This document shows positions 18,008-26,414 of a stretch of DNA of 64,000 nt, in pieces. The position numbers and the translations under genes are program-made. Within the stretch, counting starts at the first letter, position 1. Every line of letters begins with the position of its first letter. The notes beneath the pieces were generated by a model. The model was not told where the DNA came from. It saw nothing but the letters and a program-made list of their open reading frames with translations, and did no database searches. Where the stretch lies: contig JAIXYN010000021.1 in NCBI GenBank assembly GCA_027490195.1, positions 124,001 to 188,000 on the forward strand, in the 5' to 3' direction. The DNA is from Verrucomicrobiaceae bacterium. Lineage in GTDB: Bacteria > Verrucomicrobiota > Verrucomicrobiia > Verrucomicrobiales > Verrucomicrobiaceae.

Positions 18008-19386
18008 TGCAGTCAGCACGTGCCCCCATGATGAAACCAATCATTCTATTTCTATACGGCCTGCTTGCGTCGCTGTCTGCCGCCGATGTTGAGTCATCGT
18101 TGGCACATGCTTCGACATGGACCGAATCCTGGCCCAACACCGGGCCTCACGATGTCCAAGGCGAAATCTGGAACGACGCCATCCAATCCGCCCTCGACAA
18201 AGACAACGCCGTCCATCTGCCGAAGCGCGACAAGCCCTACTACCTTGATGGTCCAGTCATCTTGAAGTCCGGCCAGAAGCTCACGGCGGATTCGGACGCT
18301 GAGATTCGCCTGAAGCCAGGCTCCAACACCTGCATGGTGCGCAACGAACACCTTGTCGGCTTTGCTGACCAACCGGTGCCCGAAAACACCAAGCCTGACA
18401 CCAACATCATCATCGAAGGCGGCATCTGGACGACCTTGGCGAATGGCGCGAAGGACAACAATGGCAATCAGCGTGGCGCGTCGTCGAAGAAGAATCCCGT
18501 GCCCGGCACCCATGGCGTCATCCTGCTTCAAAACGTCCGTCATGTGACTGTGCGCAACATCACCGTGCGGCAGAGCCGGGCCTTCGCGGTGCATCTGGCC
18601 AACGTGAGTGACTTTACCATTGATGGCGTTACGCTGGATCGTCACGGACGAGACGGTGTGCATGTGAACGCCCCGGCCAGCAATGGCCTCATCCGTCGTG
18701 TGAGTGGTGCTTCGCGCGATGACACCGTCGCGCTGAACTCTTGGGATTGGAAAAACTACGCGCCCAGCTTTGGAGCTATCCATGACATCGTCATCGAAGA
18801 TGTTCACGGCTCGCCTGATGGCGTCCCGTCGGCAAATTCCGTCCGATTCCTCCCCGGTGTGAAGCGCTTCAGCGACGGCACCATGCTCGACTGTCCCATC
18901 CATGACATCACAGTACGCTGCATCGCCAACATCAGCGATTTCAAGCTCTACGACCAGCCCAACCTCGAAGTCGGACGCGACAAAGACGCCAGCGCCAGCA
19001 TCGGCTCGCTGCGCAACATCGTCTTCGAAAACCTCACCTTCAACCGTCCCGGCAGCATCCAGATCCATGCCAACACCGATGGCCTGACGATCCGCGACGT
19101 GAAGCTCAACTTTGCTCTCGATTCAAAAGATCACCTCATCGAACTCGGCCCGAAATCGCAGACCTACAAACACAATTCAGACGACCCGGCTACTTGGACG
19201 GAAATCTTCTCTCCAGACCTCGACTGCACGGTGCGAAATCTGAGCGTCTCCGGCGTTCGCCTTCATGAAGCAGCCACCGATCTTCCCATCAAGGAGCTTG
19301 TCCACGTCATCGAACTGAAACCCAACCCTGACTACCCAAAGACCACGCCCAAAGGGGGCACCGGCAAAGGCGTTTGGATTCGTTAA
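18007..19386 (+). CDS. Secreted right-handed beta-helix glycoside hydrolase (GH28-like)
   Basis: This 459-residue protein has a signal peptide in its first 26 residues. The parallel beta-helix pattern resembles polygalacturonases and related hydrolases, with repeated N-x-x-I turns and a RDDTVALNS block that matches the acidic DD pair of GH28-type active sites. The start at 18007 overlaps the upstream stop (TGATG); ATGs at 18028/18031 give a shorter leader and are also possible. Its position between the DUF1553 and DUF1501 genes suggests attack on an acidic plant or algal polysaccharide. Confidence 0.75.
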   Translation: MQSARAPMMKPIILFLYGLLASLSAADVESSLAHASTWTESWPNTGPHDVQGEIWNDAIQSALDKDNAVHLPKRDKPYYLDGPVILKSGQKLTADSDAEIRLKPGSNTCMVRNEHLVGFADQPVPENTKPDTNIIIEGGIWTTLANGAKDNNGNQRGASSKKNPVPGTHGVILLQNVRHVTVRNITVRQSRAFAVHLANVSDFTIDGVTLDRHGRDGVHVNAPASNGLIRRVSGASRDDTVALNSWDWKNYAPSFGAIHDIVIEDVHGSPDGVPSANSVRFLPGVKRFSDGTMLDCPIHDITVRCIANISDFKLYDQPNLEVGRDKDASASIGSLRNIVFENLTFNRPGSIQIHANTDGLTIRDVKLNFALDSKDHLIELGPKSQTYKHNSDDPATWTEIFSPDLDCTVRNLSVSGVRLHEAATDLPIKELVHVIELKPNPDYPKTTPKGGTGKGVWIR

Positions 19387-19397
19387 TTCGCACTACC

Positions 19398-20837
19398 ATG
19401 AGCACTCACTACTCCAGTTCCTCACGCCGAGACTTCCTCGAAAAAATCGGCGGTGGTTTCGGCGGCATCGCTCTCGCCTCCATGCTGGAACAGGAAGCTC
19501 TGGCCGCGACAAATCCGCTCACGGCCAAGCGTCCGCCTTTGCCGGCAAAGGCACGTGCGGTGATTCAGATCTTCTGCCCCGGCGGCCTCAGCCATGTGGA
19601 TTCATGGGACTACAAGCCGGAGCTGGCCAAGCGCAGCGGCAAACCCTTTGATCCCGACGGCAAGATGCAATTTTTCGCCTCCAAGCCCGGCAACTGCCAA
19701 GGCAGCTACTGGCAGTTTCGTCAGCACGGTCAGTGCGGGCGTTGGATCAGCGATCTCTTCCCGCAGCTCGCGACCTGTGTCGATGACATGGCCTTCATTC
19801 ACTCCATGCAGAGCAAGAGCGCGCTGCATGGCCCTGCCATGTTCATGGCAAACACCGGCTTCATCCTGCCCGGCTTTCCTAGCATGGGCGCCTGGGTCAC
19901 CTATGGCCTCGGCAGCGAGAGCGAGAACCTGCCAGCCTTCGTCGTGCTCCCTGATCAGCGCGGTCTGCCACCCGGTGGCGTTATCAACTGGGGCGCGGGC
20001 TTCCTTCCCGCCGTACATCAAGGTACGACCTTGCAAACCGACGCCGAAAAGCCGCCCATCGCCGACCTTTTTCCGCCCAAAAGCTTTGCTCAGTTGCGAG
20101 GCGATACCGAGCAGACCAGCCGCGATTTTCTGCAAACCCTCAATCGTGCTCATGCCGCCGAACGTGCAGGCAACACCGAGCTCGAAGCCCGCATCGCCGC
20201 CTACGAGCTCGCGGCACGCCTGCAACTCAGCGCACCTGAAGTCACCGACCTGCGCGGCGAAACAGGAGTCACCAAGCAGCTCTACCAGCTTGATCACGAA
20301 GACATCGGCCCCTTTGGCCGGCAGTGCCTTCTGGCACGTCGGCTCGTCGAGCGTGGAGTGCGTTTCGTGCAGATCTACTGCGGCGCAGAAAACACCACGG
20401 CTAAAAAAATCCGCCCCAACTGGGACAGCCACGAAGACCTCGTGCGTGACCACGGCTACTGGGGCCAAGTGCTCGACACCGGCGCCGCCGCCCTGCTACG
20501 AGATCTGAAATCACGTGGCATGCTCGACAGCACCCTCGTCATCTGCACCAGCGAATTTGGTCGCCAGCCTGCGGCACAAGGGAAGGGGCGCGATCACAAT
20601 CCCGGTGCCTTCACCGCCTGGATGGCTGGTGGAGGCATTCAGGGCGGCACGGCTTACGGCAGTACCGATGACCTTGGCTCCAAGGCGGCTGAGAATCCCG
20701 CCTACTGCTACGATCTTCACGCCACCGCGCTGCACCAACTCGGCATCGACCACGAAAAGCTCAGCTTCTACCACAACGGCATCCAGCGCCGCCTCACCGA
20801 CGTGCATGGTCATGTCATTAAAGAAATTCTCGCATAG
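19398..20837 (+). CDS. DUF1501 family protein with Tat-type leader
   Basis: This 479-residue protein starts with a twin-arginine-like leader (SSRRDFLEKIGGG). It has the sulfatase-fold features of DUF1501: IFCPGGLSHVDSWDYKP near the N-terminus, ICTSEFGRQP, and a terminal DIHGHVIKE-type motif (here DVHGHVIKE). DUF1501 genes almost always accompany DUF1549/DUF1553 genes, as here. ATG 19398 was chosen because it starts the Tat leader. It is the last intact gene of the operon. Confidence 0.92.
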   Translation: MSTHYSSSSRRDFLEKIGGGFGGIALASMLEQEALAATNPLTAKRPPLPAKARAVIQIFCPGGLSHVDSWDYKPELAKRSGKPFDPDGKMQFFASKPGNCQGSYWQFRQHGQCGRWISDLFPQLATCVDDMAFIHSMQSKSALHGPAMFMANTGFILPGFPSMGAWVTYGLGSESENLPAFVVLPDQRGLPPGGVINWGAGFLPAVHQGTTLQTDAEKPPIADLFPPKSFAQLRGDTEQTSRDFLQTLNRAHAAERAGNTELEARIAAYELAARLQLSAPEVTDLRGETGVTKQLYQLDHEDIGPFGRQCLLARRLVERGVRFVQIYCGAENTTAKKIRPNWDSHEDLVRDHGYWGQVLDTGAAALLRDLKSRGMLDSTLVICTSEFGRQPAAQGKGRDHNPGAFTAWMAGGGIQGGTAYGSTDDLGSKAAENPAYCYDLHATALHQLGIDHEKLSFYHNGIQRRLTDVHGHVIKEILA

Positions 20838-20856
20838 TTTCCCGTTTCCTTTCCTC

Positions 20857-21053
20857 ATGTACCAACCTCACATTGCCATCATTGACGGTGCCGCAAATGT
20901 CACCCGTGCCCTCTGCGAAACCGACGCCGATTTGATTGATGAAATCTGCCGCAACGCGTCGGCTGCAACAGCGTGGACATTGCTGCATGTGCGCGCGGCA
21001 TCGCCGTGTGCAATGAGCCGCTAGAAAATGGAGTGAAGGGCGTTTGCTCCTGA
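20857..21053 (+). pseudogene. Remnant of a D-2-hydroxyacid dehydrogenase
   Basis: The first frame reads MYQPHIAIIDGAANVTRALC and continues to LIDEICRNA at about 20958. The homology then switches frame and reads VGCNSVDIAACARGIAVCNEPL before a stop at 21053. Together these resemble the N-terminal catalytic part of NAD-dependent 2-hydroxyacid dehydrogenases, which have a G-x-x-N-V-D and a RGIPVCN motif. The Rossmann domain is absent. A frameshift plus truncation makes this a decayed fragment, probably once part of the upstream catabolic operon. Confidence 0.65.
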
Positions 21054-21085
21054 TTAGCTCCGTCGAGAGCCTCACTGACCACTCC

Positions 21086-21691
21086 ATGCATCTCCGCTCC
21101 TTTTTCGCTGCTTCTTTCGCATTGGCCATCGCCTCAGCCGCTCTGGCCCAGGAAACCAAACCGCTGCTGCACGATCAAGTCCTGCCAATCGTTGCCACGC
21201 CAGACTTCAAGACGCCGCTGGACGCCAGTTTCAGCATTGCCAAAGGTCAATGGACGCTGCAGGACGGGGTGCTGAGCGTGCTGGATCTGCCCGAGCAAAA
21301 GCACATTCCGGTGCTGCATCACAAAGTGGGCCTGGCCAGCGCCACCATCGAAGTGGAGTTTTTGATCGAAGGCCCGGGCAGCTTCCTCGTGGGCTGCGAT
21401 TCCAGCAAGCATGTGGGCCGCGTGGTCGTCGGTGCCGCAGGTTTGAGCATTGCGGAAGACTCCGTGACACCCTCGCACACCATTGCCAAGCTGCCGATGA
21501 CGGTGAAGGCAGGGGAGTGGCACAAGCTGCGCGTCGAATGGCAGGGTGACCAGATGGCCGCTAATCTCGACGGCCAGGAATTGAAGGCGCAGCACCCATT
21601 TCTTGCCACACCCAAAGCCCGCAGCTGGCTGGCTGCCGGGAAGTCCGTAAAGGTGCGCAATCTCAAGATCAGTGGAGAGGCGAAGCCATGA
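21086..21691 (+). CDS. Secreted DUF1080-like (LamG/concanavalin-fold) protein, copy 1
   Basis: This 201-residue protein has a signal peptide ending ASAALAQ. Its beta-rich domain contains W.L.DGVL, EVEFLIEGPGSF and GEWHKLRVEWQGD blocks typical of 3-keto-disaccharide-hydrolase-like (DUF1080) folds. It shares domain order with the next gene, which starts inside its stop (ATGA), so the pair arose by tandem duplication. The substrate is unknown, though PVC relatives are secreted carbohydrate-active proteins. ATG 21086 starts the signal peptide. Confidence 0.75.
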   Translation: MHLRSFFAASFALAIASAALAQETKPLLHDQVLPIVATPDFKTPLDASFSIAKGQWTLQDGVLSVLDLPEQKHIPVLHHKVGLASATIEVEFLIEGPGSFLVGCDSSKHVGRVVVGAAGLSIAEDSVTPSHTIAKLPMTVKAGEWHKLRVEWQGDQMAANLDGQELKAQHPFLATPKARSWLAAGKSVKVRNLKISGEAKP

Positions 21692-22302
21692 ACGGTCGGC
21701 TTCTCCTGAGCAGCGCCTTCGGCCTTTTTTACCTCTTCGCTGGTGACATTCACAGCGCCGAACCTCAAACGCTGCTCGAAGAAACGTTCACCGCCGACCT
21801 TTCCAAAGACTGGTTCTGGGGGCTGGGTACTTGGACGGCGAAGGACGGTGTGCTCCGCGGTTTTGAATCGGGTCCGCGCCGTCACGGACCGATCAAGATG
21901 CGCAAACTTCCGCTTAAAGACGTCATCATCGAATGTGACTTTCGGCTGGAAGGCAAGGCGACGTTTGCCGGCATCATCTTCAATGGTTCTCAGGAGCGCG
22001 GGCACATCGTCCACCTTGTCATGGGCACGGACACGCTGCGCATCCTGGCCCATCCAAAGAAGGGCGAAAACACGGAACTGCTCAAACAGCCAAACATCCT
22101 TGCCGTGGGTGACTGGCATCACGTGAAGATTGAATTCAAAGGCGAAATCATCACCGCTATGATCGATGGCAAGACCTTCACCGCGAGCCATCCCTGCATC
22201 GCCGAGGAAAAGCAGACCTTCGGTCTGGGTGGTGATTCAGGTGGACCCGAGGGTGAAAAAGCGGGCGCGCTGGAGTTTCGCAGCCTGAAGATCAGCGGCT
22301 GA
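21688..22302 (+). CDS. Secreted DUF1080-like protein, copy 2
   Basis: This 204-residue protein has a signal peptide (about 1-23) and the same fold as the preceding gene (GTWTAKDGVLRGF; IIECDFRLEGKATF; GDWHHVKIEFKGE; FRSLKISG). It is translationally coupled to it. The copies are clearly diverged, so they may form a heterodimer or act on different substrates. Its 3' end overlaps the convergent DUF2238 gene by 11 bases. Confidence 0.77.
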   Translation: MNGRLLLSSAFGLFYLFAGDIHSAEPQTLLEETFTADLSKDWFWGLGTWTAKDGVLRGFESGPRRHGPIKMRKLPLKDVIIECDFRLEGKATFAGIIFNGSQERGHIVHLVMGTDTLRILAHPKKGENTELLKQPNILAVGDWHHVKIEFKGEIITAMIDGKTFTASHPCIAEEKQTFGLGGDSGGPEGEKAGALEFRSLKISG

Positions 22303-22915
22303 ACTGGCAGCGGCATCGGATGATCATCGCTGTGATGGCAGCCCCGACGAGATTGGACACGAGATCCCAGCCGGTATTTTCGTAACCACCGACGTTGGTG
22401 TTGGGAATCGTCAACACGGCGATGAACTCGATGACTTCGTTCAACGCGCCAAACCCCATTCCGCCAGCCGCACACAGCATGAGAATGCCAAACGTTGGCC
22501 GCACTGTGCTGCCATCAGGCTGGCGCAGCGCATTGCGCAAAAAGTGCCAGCAGAGCCAGGTGGTGACACCAAAGCCGTAGGCATGGACGATCTGGTCGTA
22601 TTTGAGCCACTGCGGGATGATCCACCAGCTATAGAGCACCGCCTGATCCCCATTGTAGGGCCAGCCGGAGGGCAGGGGGCACAGGCCGCCAGCCATGTGG
22701 GCAAGTCCCCACACCGAAAAGGCCCAGAGCAGCGGGGACGTGAGCTTCACCCGACGATGTACGGTGCCCATGACGCCGATCAGAATGAGCATGACAACGA
22801 TGTAGAAAATGAACTCGCGGTTGGCTTGAACGATGGCGCAGATGACGGCTGCCAGCATGTAGGTAGCATTGAAAAGGACCACTGGCAGCAGCTTTGTGGA
22901 TGGAGTCGGGGGCAT
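22292..22915 (-). CDS. DUF2238/YjdF-like integral membrane protein
   Basis: This 207-residue protein has about five to six hydrophobic helices. The DQIVHAYGFG histidine block and GALNEVIEFIAV followed by GWDLVSNLVGA match the DUF2238 (YjdF) family pattern. The biochemical role of the family is not established. The gene is monocistronic, convergent with the DUF1080-like pair and divergent from opgG. Confidence 0.75.
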   Translation of the reverse strand: MPPTPSTKLLPVVLFNATYMLAAVICAIVQANREFIFYIVVMLILIGVMGTVHRRVKLTSPLLWAFSVWGLAHMAGGLCPLPSGWPYNGDQAVLYSWWIIPQWLKYDQIVHAYGFGVTTWLCWHFLRNALRQPDGSTVRPTFGILMLCAAGGMGFGALNEVIEFIAVLTIPNTNVGGYENTGWDLVSNLVGAAITAMIIRCRCQFSR

Positions 22916-23013
22916 GCGGTGACGATGCTACGCCTGCCCGGGCTTTGGCAAGAGCTTCCGCTACGCCGGTTGACTGGCATCCTGTGTGCTGCATCCTAGC
23001 ACACCCCTCCCGC

Positions 23014-24531
23014 ATGAAATTGATCCTCCCGTTTGCCGCTCTGGTATTATCCGTATCTCCGAGCCCTGCCCAAGTCGCCTTGGAATCGGTCAAAGGCTTT
23101 GCCGATCTCGAAAAAGTGGCCGCACATCTGGCGCTGCAGCCCTATCAGGCACCAACGCAGCAGCTTGATCCATTTTTCGAGGGGCTAAAATATGACGGTC
23201 ACCGGCAGATCCGCTTCCTGCGTGACAAGGCGTTGTTTGCCGAGCAGGGCGATGCCTTCCGTGTCGAGTTCTTTCACCCGGGCTGGATGTTCAAAAAGCC
23301 CGTCGTCTTTTATAATATCAAGGAACCCCAGACCGTCGGTGTACCGTTTGATGGCAGCCACTTTGATTATGGCGACCTCAAGGTGCCTGCAGGTGCGAAG
23401 AATCCCGTGGGCTACGCAGGCTTTCGTGTGCTGGCACCGGACTCCCTGGTGAAACGTCCCTTTGAGTTCATGGTGTTCATGGGCGCCAGCTACTACCGTG
23501 CGGTGACGACACAGCTCGGCTACGGCATCTCCGCGCGCGGCGTGGCGGTGAACACGATCGGTGGAGAACCGGAGGAGTTTCCGGACTTCACCCATTTCTG
23601 GTTCCAGCAGCCCAAGGCAGGAGAAAAGTCATTCAAACTGCTCGCATTGCTCAATGGGCCGAGCATCACCGGCGCGTATGAGTTTGAATCCACGCCCGGA
23701 ATCAGCACTGAGATGAAGATCAAGGCCACGCTGCATCTGCGCAAGTCGGTGAAGATGCTGGGCATCGCGCCCTTCTCGAGCATGTTTTGGTTCGGTGAAA
23801 ACTCGCACCCGAAGCCTTATGATTTCCGGCCCGAGGTGCATGATTCGGACGGTTTGCAGGTCGAAATCAAGGGCGGGCCGTCCATCTGGAGGCCGCTGGA
23901 TATCAGCCGTGACATGCGCTTGAGCATTTTTGAAACGGACAATCTCAAGGGCTTCGGCCTCGCTGAGCGGGATCGTGACTTCAACAACTTCCAGGATCTT
24001 GAAGCCAACTACCACCGCCGTCCCGCAGTCTGGGTGGAACCGGTGAGCGGATTTGGCAAAGGTGCCGTGACACTCGTCGAACTCTCCAGCGGCGAAGAAA
24101 CCTGGGACAACATCGTGGCGATGTGGAAGCCGGAGCATTTGCCCGCGACCCCTGTGGAACCGCTCAAAGTCGAATACAAGCTGAACTGGCTCGATCAACA
24201 CGACCCAGGCACGCTGTGCAAAGTCATCAGCTCCCGCCGTGGTTTCGTGATGGACTCTGACGATCATCTTTATGTGATCGATTTCGCCAAAGGCGGCGAA
24301 AACGGTGTCGGGAAGCCCAAGGACTGGACGCCTGACATCGACGTCGTGCTCAGTGCCGGCGAAGGCAAGGTTCTGGACAAGCGTGTGATGCGCAACAACG
24401 AGACCGGCGGCTGGCGCGCCTTCTTCAAGCTCGACATTCCCGAAGCCACCAACCTGCTCGAGATCATGATGGAATTGAAAGACGAGAAGAAGGTCATTTC
24501 TGAACGCTGGATGTACCAATGGCGTCGCTAA
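23014..24531 (+). CDS. opgG: Periplasmic glucan biosynthesis protein (OpgG/OpgD, MdoG family)
   Basis: This 505-residue exported protein has a signal peptide (about 1-20). The MdoG domain spans nearly the whole sequence, with FHPGWMF, FGASYYRA-like FMGASYYRAV, SMFWFGEN, the acidic EVHDSDGL block and the FNNFQDLEA.Y region. The family acts on osmoregulated periplasmic beta-1,2-glucans, and OpgD relatives have been assigned to a glycoside hydrolase family. No opgH glucosyltransferase is adjacent. ATG 23014 begins the signal peptide. The 3' end overlaps rsgA by 13 bases in another frame. Confidence 0.9.
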   Translation: MKLILPFAALVLSVSPSPAQVALESVKGFADLEKVAAHLALQPYQAPTQQLDPFFEGLKYDGHRQIRFLRDKALFAEQGDAFRVEFFHPGWMFKKPVVFYNIKEPQTVGVPFDGSHFDYGDLKVPAGAKNPVGYAGFRVLAPDSLVKRPFEFMVFMGASYYRAVTTQLGYGISARGVAVNTIGGEPEEFPDFTHFWFQQPKAGEKSFKLLALLNGPSITGAYEFESTPGISTEMKIKATLHLRKSVKMLGIAPFSSMFWFGENSHPKPYDFRPEVHDSDGLQVEIKGGPSIWRPLDISRDMRLSIFETDNLKGFGLAERDRDFNNFQDLEANYHRRPAVWVEPVSGFGKGAVTLVELSSGEETWDNIVAMWKPEHLPATPVEPLKVEYKLNWLDQHDPGTLCKVISSRRGFVMDSDDHLYVIDFAKGGENGVGKPKDWTPDIDVVLSAGEGKVLDKRVMRNNETGGWRAFFKLDIPEATNLLEIMMELKDEKKVISERWMYQWRR

Positions 24532-25643
24532 GTCTCATTGATCTCGGTTGGAACGAGTTCTTCGCGAAACACTTCGAGCCGTTTCGCGAGCAGGGCTGGA
24601 AACCCGCGCGCCTGATCCGTGACAACAAGATCAGCTACGGCGCGCTGCTTGAGGATGGCACCAATGGCTTCGATGAGTTTGAGGTCATCCTGGGTGGCAA
24701 GGTTTACCACGATGCTGAAACGGATGCCGAGCTGCCTGCCGTAGGCGACTGGGTGGCTCTCGAAGTCGGCGGCGAAAACGGCGACAACATCATCCGCGCC
24801 CGCCTGCCACGCCAGACCTGCTTCTCACGCAAAGCCTCCGGTTTCAGTGCCGAGGAACAGGTGATCGCCGCGAATGTGGATGCAGTGATTGTCGTCACCG
24901 ATTCAGGGCCTGATTACAGCCTGCGCCGCATGGAGCGCTACTTCACGCTCATTTCCAGAAGTGGTGCGAAAGCCGTCGTCCTTGTCAACAAGGCCGACCT
25001 CTATCCCGACAAGCAGAATCAGGAAGCCGCCGAGGCCATCCGTGCCCTCAATGCCGATGCTGACGTTCATGTGACCAGCGTGAAGAAGCGCAAGGGGCTC
25101 AAGGTGCTGAAGGACTACCTCAAGCGCGGCCAGAGCGTAGCTGTGATCGGCTCCAGCGGTGTCGGCAAGTCCGCTCTCGTCAATCTCCTGCTGGGCGAAG
25201 ACTGGCAGTGGGTGGATGAAGTGAACGAGGTCACCGGTAAAGGCCGCCACACCACCACCGCACGTGAGCTTCTCGTTCTCGACAGGGGCGGCATCCTGAT
25301 CGACAACCCCGGCATCAAAGAGGTGCAGATGTGGACGAATGAAACCACGCTGCGCGAACGCTTTGCCGACATCGAAGAACTCGCCCAGCGTTGCAAGTAC
25401 CATGATTGCAAGCACGGCACCGACGCTGGCTGCGCCATCCGCACAGCCGTGGAGTCTGGAGCCCTGGATGCCGAGCGCTACGAAGGCTATTTGAAGCTAG
25501 AGGATGAAATCGCCAAGCTTCGCAAACAGCGCAAGAAGCGCCAGATGACCGTCGAACGCCGCAACAAACGCGATCACAAAATCAAAGCGCGCAATCGCGT
25601 CGATCGCGAGGATATCGAGCGCGATTTGAAGCCACGCAATTAA
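24519..25643 (+). CDS. rsgA: Ribosome small-subunit-dependent GTPase A
   Basis: This 374-residue circularly permuted GTPase has an OB fold at the N-terminus, G4 (NKADL) before G1 (GSSGVGKS), then G2/G3 (DNPGIKE). The C-terminal zinc finger has ligands in CKYHDCKHGTDAGC, and a basic tail follows. RsgA acts late in 30S maturation, releasing assembly factors on GTP hydrolysis. It starts inside the end of opgG, so the two may be co-transcribed, and the pseudouridine synthase follows nine bases later. Confidence 0.96.
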   Translation: MASLSLIDLGWNEFFAKHFEPFREQGWKPARLIRDNKISYGALLEDGTNGFDEFEVILGGKVYHDAETDAELPAVGDWVALEVGGENGDNIIRARLPRQTCFSRKASGFSAEEQVIAANVDAVIVVTDSGPDYSLRRMERYFTLISRSGAKAVVLVNKADLYPDKQNQEAAEAIRALNADADVHVTSVKKRKGLKVLKDYLKRGQSVAVIGSSGVGKSALVNLLLGEDWQWVDEVNEVTGKGRHTTTARELLVLDRGGILIDNPGIKEVQMWTNETTLRERFADIEELAQRCKYHDCKHGTDAGCAIRTAVESGALDAERYEGYLKLEDEIAKLRKQRKKRQMTVERRNKRDHKIKARNRVDREDIERDLKPRN

Positions 25644-25652
25644 TCTGCACCC

Positions 25653-26405
25653 ATGCCTCCACAGCCCCCTCCTACCCGCACCGGCCTCGCCCGCGCCATG
25701 TCAAAGCTCGGCTTCTGCTCGCGCAGCCGTGCCACTGAACTGATTCGCATGGGCAAGGTGAAGGTGAACCTCGTCGTTCGGAAAAACCCCGAGTTCCCCG
25801 TGATCCTCAAGAAAGACGTCATCATCATGGACGACGTCAGCATCAATCAGGCACCTCGTCTCTACGTCATGCTCAACAAGCCGCGCGGCCTCGTCACCAG
25901 CGCCTCGGACGAACTCGGCCGCGAAACGGTCTTCTCCTGCTTTGAAAACTCCAAGCTGCCGCATCTCTCGCCTGTGGGCAGGCTCGACAAGGCCAGTGAA
26001 GGCATGCTGCTCTTCACCAATGACAACGTCTGGGCAGACACGATCACCAATCCCGACACGCATCTCGACAAAACCTACCACGTGCAGATCAGCGGCACCC
26101 TCGATGAAAAGCGCCTGGCTCTAATCAGACAAGGGGTTGTTGATGAGGAGCAAGGCGATCACCTCTCCGCCAAAGTCATCAAAATCCTCCGCTCTGGCGA
26201 AAAGAACATCTGGCTGGAAGTCGTCCTTGATGAAGGCCGCAATCGCCACATCCGCCGCCTGCTCGAAGCCTTCAATATTGAAGTTCTCCGACTCGTCCGC
26301 GTCAAAATCGGCATGCTCGTGCTGGGAAATCTGCCCAAAGGCCAGTGGCGTGAGCTGACAAAGTACGAAGTCCTGAAATCACGCGAGCCACAGGAACTGC
26401 GGTAA
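25653..26405 (+). CDS. 16S rRNA pseudouridine synthase (RsuA/RluB family)
   Basis: This 250-residue protein has an N-terminal S4 RNA-binding domain (about 12-70; KLGFCSRSRATELIRMGKV) and a synthase domain with the catalytic aspartate in GRLDKASEGMLLFT. The late motif RNRHIRRLL contacts RNA in the family. Pairing with rsgA suggests ribosome assembly. Whether the target is 16S (RsuA) or 23S (RluB/E/F) rRNA cannot be settled from sequence alone. Confidence 0.92.
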   Translation: MPPQPPPTRTGLARAMSKLGFCSRSRATELIRMGKVKVNLVVRKNPEFPVILKKDVIIMDDVSINQAPRLYVMLNKPRGLVTSASDELGRETVFSCFENSKLPHLSPVGRLDKASEGMLLFTNDNVWADTITNPDTHLDKTYHVQISGTLDEKRLALIRQGVVDEEQGDHLSAKVIKILRSGEKNIWLEVVLDEGRNRHIRRLLEAFNIEVLRLVRVKIGMLVLGNLPKGQWRELTKYEVLKSREPQELR

Positions 26406-26414
26406 GCCCCGGCG

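Noticed and set aside
19374-19397. Upstream start for the DUF1501 gene
   Set aside because: TTG at 19374 lies in the end of the previous gene; ATG 19398 begins the twin-arginine-like leader.
22894-23013. Longer N-terminus for opgG
   Set aside because: The upstream in-frame extension lacks a leader character, while ATG 23014 begins a clear signal peptide.
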